14,815 nt of DNA from Planctomycetota bacterium (GTDB lineage Bacteria; Planctomycetota; Phycisphaerae; Tepidisphaerales; Tepidisphaeraceae). Of the stretch, positions 1 through 6,568 are shown piece by piece (position 1 is the stretch's first letter; every line of letters starts with the position of its first letter). The notes below the pieces were generated by a model, which was not told the DNA's origin, made no database searches, and saw nothing but the letters and a program-made list of their open reading frames with translations. The position numbers and the translations under genes are program-made. The stretch covers positions 1-14,815 of the forward strand of contig JAKORQ010000136.1 of the NCBI GenBank assembly GCA_029777755.1, written 5' to 3'.

Positions 1-365
1 AGCGCTCACATGATCGTCACATGACTGTCACCGCAAGCCAGGTTGGCACTGCAATGGCACTGCTTCGGGGGCGTGAGTGCTGATGGCGGTAACGGGCGAT
101 ACCAGCGGTGGCACCGGTGCCAAACGGATTTGGGGAAGCTGTCGGGGTTCCGTCAGTTCGCTCTGTCTTTCTGTAACCCAAGAGTATTTCTTGACCTGAG
201 CGGCAAGAACAAAGACCATACCGGGTTTGTGAGCCCGAAGGTGCCTCCGCGCCGACTCCCGGCGGCAGACCGAGGGCCGGAGATGCTTCAGGAAATCATA
301 CTTCGTCAGTTGCCGCCCTCTCGTGGCAATAGGGCTCACGTCTGCAGCGGCAGGGAGGCATTGAG
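1..365. other. Leader region without a convincing gene
   Basis: I see no supportable gene here. Open frames exist on both strands, but their translations are low-complexity and rich in Arg, Cys and Pro, they resemble no family I know, and they have no ribosome binding site. The stretch holds a 14-bp perfect palindrome at 109-122 and, at its end, the GGGAGG Shine-Dalgarno (352-357) of the first TIR gene. It probably contains the promoter of the TIR cassette, but I could not pick out confident -35 and -10 boxes. Confidence 0.5.
109..122. promoter_or_regulatory. 14-bp perfect palindrome, possible operator
   Basis: The sequence TGGCACCGGTGCCA reads identically on both strands. It lies about 245 bases upstream of the first TIR start codon, in a stretch with no gene. 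A dimeric repressor site is possible. A palindrome of this length can also occur by chance in GC-rich DNA, and there is no second copy near the cassette, so the regulatory role is only a guess. Confidence 0.2.
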
Positions 366-946
366 ATGGCAATTCTCACGCGGGAAGCGGTGCGACATAC
401 GGCAGCACCAAGATCGCCCAATTCAACGAAAAGCGAGCAAGCGAGGTCCTTGCAGAACACAAGCTTGCGACGGCGAAGGTCAAGGATTATGACGTGTTCC
501 TTTCACACCGGTACGCCGACAAGATGGAACTGGTTGGCTTCATGAAGATGCTGGAGGATGCTGACCTCTCGGTCTTCGTCGATTGGAAAGAGCGTCCGGA
601 ACTAGACCGAACGAAGGTCACGAAGGAAACTGCGGCAGCCCTGAAGCAGGACATGAGCCGCTGTAAGGCGCTGCTCTTCGTCATCACCTCCACCGCGAAC
701 ACCTCGATTTGGATGCCATGGGAACTCGGGCTGTTCGACGGAATGAAGGGCCGGGTGGCAACGGTCCCACTGGCGACGAAGCCCGGCGAGCACCCCGGCC
801 AGGAGTATGCCGGCCTCTACCCATGGATTGATCAGGCCACCGCCACCGGCGGCCAGCAACCAGTCCTGTGGGTCAATGAGGCTGACAATGTATATGTGCA
901 ACTCACCGATTGGCTCAACGGCAAGCCATGCACAAAGCGCGGTTAG
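366..946 (+). pseudogene. TIR-domain protein 1, frameshifted
   Basis: The ATG at 366 follows GGGAGG (352-357) at good spacing and reads MAILTREAVR. The TIR sequence then continues in another frame as TYGSTKIAQFNEKRASEV, so one base appears to be missing near 390-397. Restored, the protein would have about 193 residues. It has an N-terminal helical segment (about 10-40), then YDVFLSH (residues 42-48, first TIR strand), SVFVDW (69-74), the strand ALLFVIT, and SIWMPWEL, whose Glu120 sits where TIR NADases have their catalytic glutamate. As the DNA stands, only a GTG at 494 could start the downstream part (150 residues), and that would cut off the first TIR strand. TIR proteins of this kind hydrolyse or convert NAD+ in bacterial anti-phage defence, although the exact reaction here is inference. 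The stop is 8 bases before the next gene's start, so this is an operon. Confidence 0.8.
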
Positions 947-954
947 GAGCTTGC

Positions 955-1745
955 ATGTTTAAGGGATTCAACCTGAAAGGCTTCGACGGACTCATCTTCG
1001 AAGATAAGTACCGCCACGAGATGATGGCGCATGGGCGAACCGTCACCGCCAGTAGCGCAAGCTCAGTTCGGCAATCACTGGCGACAATTGCTCAGAACCA
1101 AGCCGTGCTAGACGGAGCGAAGATTCAAGATACCTGGTTTCCCCAGGTACACGCAGATGTGTTCCTATCGCATTCACACCGGAACGAAGACTTAGTTCTG
1201 CTGCTTGCCGGTTGGCTTGACTACCGCTTTGACCTGAAGGCTTTCGCCGATTCCGCAATTTGGGGGTACGCCGCTGATCTTCTCCGGATCATCGACAACG
1301 AGTATTGCTGGCAGCCTCAAGCAGAACGTACAGTTATGAGTTGCGCAACGAAACCACCAGCCATGTGCACATGATGCTAACGACGGCACTGGGGATGATG
1401 ATTCACAAGACGAAATGCTTGATCTTCGTGAATACGCCGGACGCCATCGCTGCAAGTGCCGTTGTCTACCAAACCTATTCGCCATGGATTTACGCTGAAC
1501 TTACCATTGCAGGGATTACCGAAGAAGTCGAGCCGGCCAGGTACAAGGAGCGAACGGAGAAATACGCAGCAAGCGGCATGATCAAAGAGGCACGTGAATG
1601 GCCAGGCATTTTGCATACAATTCGGAATCTTGACCGCCTCCGGCCCATCACGCCCAAGACCTTGATCACTTGGGGCAACGTGTGCAAGACCCAAGGCCCT
1701 GAGGCGTTGGATGAATTGTATGCGATTGCCGCGCATTCATGGTGA
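955..1745 (+). pseudogene. TIR-like protein 2, frameshifted
   Basis: The ATG at 955 is preceded by AGGAG (945-949), which overlaps the stop of the upstream TIR gene. The first frame runs to a TGA at 1372-1374. The homologous continuation (TYSYELRNETTSHVHMMLTT...) starts in another frame at 1326, so one base seems lost near 1321-1327. Restored, it would be about 263 residues: an N-terminal region (1-66), ADVFLSHSHRNED (67-79), LKAFADSAIWGY (about 94-105), the strand CLIFVNTP (155-162), and SPWIYAEL (176-183), whose Glu182 matches the TIR active-site position. The C-terminal 60 or so residues form a tail of unknown role. The pairing with TIR protein 1 and with a membrane protein suggests a joint defence function; that is inference. 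A programmed frameshift seems unlikely because I see no slippery heptamer. Confidence 0.78.
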
Positions 1746-1759
1746 TATAGGAGACGATG

Positions 1760-2158
1760 ATGGACGAGGACAAACGCAAGCATTTGTAATTCATCCAGGA
1801 CGTGATAACGCGGATGGACACCAACTCCTTCTTCATTAAGGGTTGGATGGTCACTTTGGTATCCGCACTGTTCGTGCTCGCCGCAAAGGATTCCGATCCG
1901 CGCTACGTTCTGGTGACATACCTTGCGATCCCGATCTTCTGGCTCTTGGATGGTTTTTATCTTTCGCAGGAGCGGCAGTATCGCAAGCTGTACGATGCTG
2001 CACGAACAGCAGCGACGACGGACTTCTCGATGAACGCTTCTGCGTATGCCACCGGACAAAGTACTTGGATGGCAACCGTGTTTTCGCGTACGCTTCTGGT
2101 ACTTTACGTGCCGATGGTCATCATTGCGCTGGTCGTAATGTTTGTCCTACAAGCTTGA
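1760..2158 (+). pseudogene. Small membrane protein, interrupted by in-frame stop
   Basis: A Shine-Dalgarno AGGAG (1749-1753) serves ATG 1760 (or ATG 1757). The frame reads MDEDKRKHL, hits TAA at 1787-1789, and then continues in the same frame as FIQDVITRMDTNSFFIKG and on to the stop at 2156-2158. With the TAA read as a sense codon (GAA or CAA would be one change away), the product is 132 residues with three hydrophobic segments at about 27-43, 48-66 and 109-130, separated by the polar stretch SQERQYRKLYDAARTAATTDFS. A GTG at 1802 could start a shorter product. I do not recognise a named family with certainty; the layout recalls small bacterial membrane effectors of the SLATT kind. Its position 14 bases after TIR protein 2 suggests the membrane component of the TIR cassette. 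Confidence 0.7.
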
Positions 2159-2190
2159 TGACACTCGTATATGGAAATGGAGTGACGACA

Positions 2191-2655
2191 TTACCGCCAG
2201 CTGTTCCTCTGCTCCTCCCACCTCACCGGCAAATTCTTCCGCAGCTTCTCCAGACTCATCCCATCGGGTTCCTCGCCCCGCAGGATCGCCTCGATGATGT
2301 CCGGCGCGAGGCTGGTCAGGTGGAGGATGCGGCCGACGTAGGTGCGGTCGCAGCCGACGTCTTTGGCCAGGTCCTCGAGGCTGGCGTATTCGCCGGATTC
2401 GAGCTGGGCCTGCCAGCGGTGAGCCTTGGCGATGGCCTCGACCAGCGGCCGGTTGACGCGGCTCATGTCATCGAGGTGCTGGGCGGCTGAGACGAGCGTC
2501 GCCGCGCCTTCGGGCAGGACCATGGAGCGGCCGTTGCAGGAGGATGTCTGCGAATGCTCGCACACAGCCTGGCGTGATGAAGTAGGCTGGCCCTTCCCCG
2601 GCATCACCCAAGGAACCTTTTTGCAGAACTTGACGTACGCAACTGCGTATAGCAA
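2191..2655 (-). CDS. Recombinase-associated HTH protein, probable remnant
   Basis: The 154-residue frame opens with a TTG. Residues from about 66 onward read VNRPLVEAIAKAHRWQ, then LEDLAKDVGCDRTYVGRILHLTSLAPDIIEAILRG, then LRKNLPVRWEEQR. This is the pattern of the short helix-turn-helix (ParB/KorB-like) proteins found beside, or fused to the end of, large serine recombinases. The first 44 residues are Cys/Ser-rich and do not look like the family, so the functional start may be the ATG at 2523 (MVLPEGAATL), or the N-terminus may be degraded. No recombinase gene lies upstream before the divergent gene at 2812. It converges with the TIR cassette and is evidence for a mobile-element history. Its function is presumably DNA binding in recombination; whether it is still active is unknown. 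Confidence 0.6.
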   Translation of the reverse strand: MLYAVAYVKFCKKVPWVMPGKGQPTSSRQAVCEHSQTSSCNGRSMVLPEGAATLVSAAQHLDDMSRVNRPLVEAIAKAHRWQAQLESGEYASLEDLAKDVGCDRTYVGRILHLTSLAPDIIEAILRGEEPDGMSLEKLRKNLPVRWEEQRNSWR

Positions 2656-2800
2656 TGGGCGCCCCCTGCAGCTCGATCGTCACCCATGTCCCCATGGCTT
2701 GCCCGATTACAGAAACTTTGCAGAAATGTAACGCCGGCCACCCATGCTGACGAGATAGAATGAGCCATCCCGGGCTGGCTTGGGGAGGTTCATGACATCT

Positions 2801-2806
2801 CGGAGG
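2801..2806 (+). promoter_or_regulatory. Shine-Dalgarno deciding the GTG start at 2812
   Basis: CGGAGG lies 5 bases before GTG 2812. An ATG at 2810 overlaps this GTG but is in another frame, so the GTG is the start of the long reading frame. Confidence 0.6.
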
Positions 2807-2811
2807 CAAAT

Positions 2812-4587
2812 GTGGGTCAACAGAGTGCTGATGGTGGTCAGGGAAAGCAACCCGGCAAAGCGCGGGCGGCGTCATCCTGGCGTAAAAAGGCGATCCTGCT
2901 GTTGGCCGGGGTCATAGGTGGGTACATTGCAATCTCGGCCGTGGTGGCGTTTGCGCAGCGAGAGGACAGTGTCACCGATGGTGGATTGTCGCTCCATGCC
3001 ACCAGCACAAAGAGCAACAGCTCCTTCAATGCGAGCAGCATCACTTCGTCAGGCGAGAACGTGCCCTTCCGATGCGGCCGAATTGCTCTGATCAACCAGT
3101 CTGGCCATCCGCTTCTTGGTCGTGCCCTGCCCCAGGTCGTTGAGGAGCTGCGCAAGCTGCCATTTGCACATCAGGTCGACTATTTTGAGTCCGGTCAATG
3201 GCCGGAACCCGCAAAGCGCCTGCACGACTTCTACATCCTCGTGGACATGCCTGTCCTCAAGGAAAGTGGAATGCTGCCGACCGGCAGGAAGATTGACGCA
3301 ACCATCACCGTCTCGGCCGGCAGCAGTCTGTGGGAACCAAACCATCGCGTAACCGACCATCTCACTCCGCCAATGGTGGAGGTGGATTTACGTGGCACGC
3401 TTGAGCACCACAGCACTACCACGGAAGTGGGATCGGCCGGGGCGCGCTACCGTCAGCCCGCCGAGGATGTGGCCAAACAACTGGCGGGAGAGTTGACCAA
3501 GAAACTCTCGAAATGGGCGGAGGAACACGGCATCGGCGGCGATGTCCCCGAGGCGCTCTGTCCGCCCTATCGTCCGGTGCCCGATGACCTGCCACGGCTC
3601 CAGGTCGACGGCACTGAGCAACTCATCAGCGGCCACGGTCTGCTGTTGCACAACCTGACCATCTGGCGTGCGACCAGCGAAAACTGGCCCGATGCGCTCA
3701 GCGACCTTCAGCAGCGGCTTCGCGAGGCGGGTTGGAAGGTGTCAGACTGGGGCAACGCCCGGGCTCCCGGATCATTCCGGGCCGAGCGCGACGGTGCCAT
3801 GATCGATGGCTTCCCGTTGAGCCAAGATCGCACACCGGGCGAGCCCGATGGCTCACAGCAGATCATCGTCAGGTACCGCGATCGCATGAGCTCCAACGAT
3901 ATCAACCTCGCCATCGCCCAGATTATGGAGCAGGATAGTGCCCTGCCGGTGCTGGTAAGCCTGACGCGTAACATGAACCCCGAGATGCGGAACCGGCTGG
4001 CCGAGCGAATCATCCAGCAGCATTCACCTGACCCGGCCATGCAGCTTTTGGCCGCCCGCTATCTGCACGAGCAGAAGCGCGACGATGAAGCACTGGAAAG
4101 GCTCAGGCTGGCCTGGACCTTCTGCCGCGCAGCCGGGCAGAGTCAGCAAGCAGAGGCGATCAAGGAACTGGCCAGGAAGATCACCGGCGATTCCAACTGG
4201 AAGCCTGCACCGCCGACTGAGGAGATGCTCAACCGGTTGGGCGTGCAGCGGCTGGATGGGAATGGGCTGGAAAAGGAAGTTGCCCTGAACGAGCCTGTGC
4301 TGGTCTACATCCCCTCGGGGGCCGACGGCGAATCATCGTCGCCATACTTTGGAATGGTCAAAGTGGAGAGTGCAACAATTCCCGAAGGAGTCTACAGCGT
4401 GCTGATACGCACGTCCTCACTCGACGGCCTCATGTCCCAATCGCGCCAGACGCAACACAATCCATCGCGCCCGTTCTGCGACCTCGTCTCGACTGGGATA
4501 GATGCCCTTCGCCTGATCGCAACAGTGCAGGAAACCGAGGCAGGTAGATTCAAGCTCTCACTGAAAGCCACACACGTGGGCGAATAG
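2812..4587 (+). CDS. Membrane-anchored protein of unknown function
   Basis: I do not recognise a family for this 591-residue protein. It starts at GTG 2812 after CGGAGG. A short basic cytoplasmic tail (residues 1-26, with SSWRKK) leads into one membrane segment (about 27-49). A Ser/Thr/Asn-rich linker follows (about 50-85), then a large extracytoplasmic part. Residues about 407-443 (PAMQLLAARYLHEQKRDDEALERLRLAW) have the small/large spacing of a TPR-like helical pair. The C-terminal 95 residues are predicted mainly beta (VLVYIPSG, YFGMVKV, GVYSVLIR). The N-in, C-out topology is inferred from the positive residues before the helix. It is the first of the plus-strand genes leading to the MoxR operon, 194 bases before the next gene, so it may be co-transcribed with it. 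Its frame is intact, unlike the broken TIR genes to its left. Confidence 0.75.
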   Translation: MGQQSADGGQGKQPGKARAASSWRKKAILLLAGVIGGYIAISAVVAFAQREDSVTDGGLSLHATSTKSNSSFNASSITSSGENVPFRCGRIALINQSGHPLLGRALPQVVEELRKLPFAHQVDYFESGQWPEPAKRLHDFYILVDMPVLKESGMLPTGRKIDATITVSAGSSLWEPNHRVTDHLTPPMVEVDLRGTLEHHSTTTEVGSAGARYRQPAEDVAKQLAGELTKKLSKWAEEHGIGGDVPEALCPPYRPVPDDLPRLQVDGTEQLISGHGLLLHNLTIWRATSENWPDALSDLQQRLREAGWKVSDWGNARAPGSFRAERDGAMIDGFPLSQDRTPGEPDGSQQIIVRYRDRMSSNDINLAIAQIMEQDSALPVLVSLTRNMNPEMRNRLAERIIQQHSPDPAMQLLAARYLHEQKRDDEALERLRLAWTFCRAAGQSQQAEAIKELARKITGDSNWKPAPPTEEMLNRLGVQRLDGNGLEKEVALNEPVLVYIPSGADGESSSPYFGMVKVESATIPEGVYSVLIRTSSLDGLMSQSRQTQHNPSRPFCDLVSTGIDALRLIATVQETEAGRFKLSLKATHVGE

Positions 4588-4655
4588 GCAGATTCCGCGA
4601 CCTCGCCGCCCAGACCCCTGCTCTCACAGTGCAATTGCCAAAATGGCGGCCTGCT

Positions 4656-4679
4656 GGACTGACACGGCGTTGTCAGTCC
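4656..4679 (+). terminator. 9-bp perfect hairpin between two genes
   Basis: GGACTGACA (4656-4664) and TGTCAGTCC (4671-4679) form a perfect 9-bp stem with a 6-base loop, 68 bases after the stop of the gene ending at 4587 and about 100 bases before the next start. There is no T-run after it, so it is not a standard intrinsic terminator. It could be a transcript-stabilising or attenuating hairpin, or an operator. Confidence 0.35.
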
Positions 4680-4781
4680 CAGGGGTAATCTCTCTGAGAC
4701 ACAGTGGTAACCCAGTGCGCACAGGAACAATCTCATATCCACTGTGGCCGGCTCGTCTGTGAACTTTGGAGGAGGTTCTGT

Positions 4782-6365
4782 ATGCAGAGCATTGAGCAGC
4801 GCGGTATTGTGGGACTTGGTACCGAAGCGGCCGATCCGTTCGATATGGCACTATTCGGTATATCCAAGCGTCTGAAGGTAATAGTCGAGCAAGACAGCGT
4901 CTTTCGACAGCAACTTCGGACCCTGGCCGAAGCGATCCTTTCGATCACCGAACCGCCGTGCGTCGAGAGCGCGCCTGACACTGAATGTCAGACAGCAGAG
5001 GCGGAGACAAAGGGGGAAAGATCCGGCGAAAAAACAAGCAGGATACGCCCGGCCATCCCTGTTGAGATTCGCGAAGCAGCCGGGCTGGGCAGCTTCATCA
5101 CGCCCTCCCGCCCTGCGGCCGCTACAGCAGCTGCCTCTCCCAATGCGAAGGTTGAAGATGCTGACCTGCCCACCATCGAGAAGCGACTGCGACTCAAGGC
5201 GGAGGCAGCAGAATGGTGTGCCACGCGACAGCGCCTCATTTCCGAAGGAACCAACGTCCAGACGGAAACTGATCCTGTTGACCGGCAGCTGATTGAAAGA
5301 GCAAAAGCAATCGACGACTGCTTCCTCTGGATGAATCATCGGCCAACAGTCTCGGATCTGGCGCTGTATGAAAACCTTGCGGGATGCTTCAAAGTCACGG
5401 CCGAAGGGATCGGCCTGGTTCGAGGCATCTTAAAGGATCCCGAGCGAAGGTCGCTGGAACAGGCCCTGGAGCTTCTTGCGGAGGCACAGTCCGCACTTCG
5501 CTGCGCCGTCAGCCAGTTAGGCTACAAATGTGACCAGGACCAGTTATATACCTACACCTGGCTGAGACAGACCTGTTCCGAGATCCAGTTCCTCATTCGC
5601 AGATACATGAAGCTGGATGATCTCGCTGATGCGACCTCCTGGCCTGACATCGGCCGACGGATGGAGGAGCTCAGATCGCGACTTGAGGAAGCTCGCCGGC
5701 AATCCAGGGCATACGAGTTGCGTATCAAGCGAATCCGATATCACCTGAAAAGGATCGCTGACCAACCTGATGCCGATCATGAACATGACTGGAATGTCGT
5801 GCTTAACACGATCCATGAAATGGTGGACGATGGCGTCCCGCCGAGCGACACGGGGTTTCGCGAGTTGCTCCTGCCGGTATTGGACATGATCCCCGGCATC
5901 GAGCTGCCGCAGAACGTACGCCTGGTGTTGCGGGAAATCGACAGCTACCTCGCCAGCCGACCGGAAGTTGATGAGGATCCGTCGACATCGGAGCCCACGG
6001 CCGAAGTGAGGGCAGTGGCCGAACTGCTGCGTGGCAAGGAGATGGTACTCATCGGCGGAGTCAGGCGGCCGCATTCCGTAGAAGCGCTCAAGCGAGCATT
6101 TGACTTAAAGGACCTGATCTGGATCGACACGAAAGAGCACGAGTCCTTCACCTCGTTCGAGCCGTATGTTGCACGTCCGGACGCGGCTGCCGTTCTGCTG
6201 GCGATCAGGTGGACAAGCCATTCGTTTGGCGAAGTGAAGCAGTACTGCGACAAGTACAGCAAGCCCCTGGTACGCCTGCCGGCCGGGTACAATCCCAACC
6301 AGGTGGCAGCGCAGATACTGCAACAGCGCGGCAAGGACCTGGCAGGCAATGCGGGGTGTGGCTGA
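4782..6365 (+). CDS. Coiled-coil protein with C-terminal DUF2325-like domain
   Basis: The start is ATG 4782, because a strong GGAGGAGG (4768-4775) sits 6 bases before it; a longer frame from GTG 4704 lacks such a site. The protein has 527 residues and no membrane segment. Order: an N-terminal helical part (1-50), a Ala/Pro/Glu-rich linker (about 55-125), a long helical region with a charged coiled coil at about 286-328 (MEELRSRLEEARRQSRAYEL), and a C-terminal alpha/beta domain at about 420-515. That domain starts with the strand VLIGGVRRPHS and ends with TSHSFGEVKQYCDKYSKPLVRLP, which is the pattern of DUF2325 (a nucleotide-binding-like fold seen in many phage and accessory genes). The biochemical role of DUF2325 is unknown. 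It lies between the anchored protein and the MoxR operon on the same strand. Confidence 0.7.
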   Translation: MQSIEQRGIVGLGTEAADPFDMALFGISKRLKVIVEQDSVFRQQLRTLAEAILSITEPPCVESAPDTECQTAEAETKGERSGEKTSRIRPAIPVEIREAAGLGSFITPSRPAAATAAASPNAKVEDADLPTIEKRLRLKAEAAEWCATRQRLISEGTNVQTETDPVDRQLIERAKAIDDCFLWMNHRPTVSDLALYENLAGCFKVTAEGIGLVRGILKDPERRSLEQALELLAEAQSALRCAVSQLGYKCDQDQLYTYTWLRQTCSEIQFLIRRYMKLDDLADATSWPDIGRRMEELRSRLEEARRQSRAYELRIKRIRYHLKRIADQPDADHEHDWNVVLNTIHEMVDDGVPPSDTGFRELLLPVLDMIPGIELPQNVRLVLREIDSYLASRPEVDEDPSTSEPTAEVRAVAELLRGKEMVLIGGVRRPHSVEALKRAFDLKDLIWIDTKEHESFTSFEPYVARPDAAAVLLAIRWTSHSFGEVKQYCDKYSKPLVRLPAGYNPNQVAAQILQQRGKDLAGNAGCG

Positions 6366-6403
6366 TAGGGACGGGAAGGAACCTGGGTCACCGTGAAAGG
6401 CTA

Positions 6404-6446
6404 AGGCGAGGGGCGATGCGCAGGTTTACTGTCCCGCCCCTCGTCT
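6404..6446 (+). other. 12-bp inverted repeat downstream of the DUF2325 gene
   Basis: AGGCGAGGGGCG (6404-6415) pairs with CGCCCCTCGTCT (6435-6446), with one G-T pair and a 19-base loop. It starts about 40 bases after the stop at 6365. No T-run follows. It may mark the 3' end of the upstream transcript or shape the leader of the VWA gene that starts at 6569; the sequence does not decide. Confidence 0.35.
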
Positions 6447-6568
6447 GGCATTCGCGGCATAGTCACGCATCGGCGGAGCGGTCCAACAATCAGGCCGAAC
6501 CGTTCGCAGATACCCTGTACGCCAGATTACCGTGCACGTATATTCGCTTTAGTTCCGGTACGTGCCCG

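Noticed and set aside
1..27. Two copies of an 11-base TCACATGA-type repeat at the left edge (6-16 and 17-27)
   Set aside because: Only two imperfect copies are visible at the cut edge of the window; this is too little to call an array.
43..492. Open frame of about 149 codons on the plus strand
   Set aside because: Its translation is Arg/Cys/Gln-rich without a recognisable fold, it has no ribosome site, and it runs out of frame across the TIR start.
366..1745. Programmed ribosomal frameshifting in the TIR genes
   Set aside because: No slippery heptamer or following strong hairpin is seen at either junction, and a third gene in the cassette has a plain in-frame stop, so decay or local error fits better.
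2468..2875. Minus-strand frame overlapping the HTH gene
   Set aside because: Its translation shows no known recombinase motif, and it overlaps the start of the gene at 2812, so I could not support it as the missing recombinase.
6516..6544. Promoter with a TATATT box at 6539-6544
   Set aside because: The -10-like hexamer has no acceptable -35 partner at normal spacing (TGTACG at 17 bases), so the call cannot be supported.
6209..6568. N-terminal extension of the large VWA protein
   Set aside because: It overlaps the end of the DUF2325 gene in another frame, its sequence is not protein-like, and the normal membrane N-terminus begins at the ATG at 6569.
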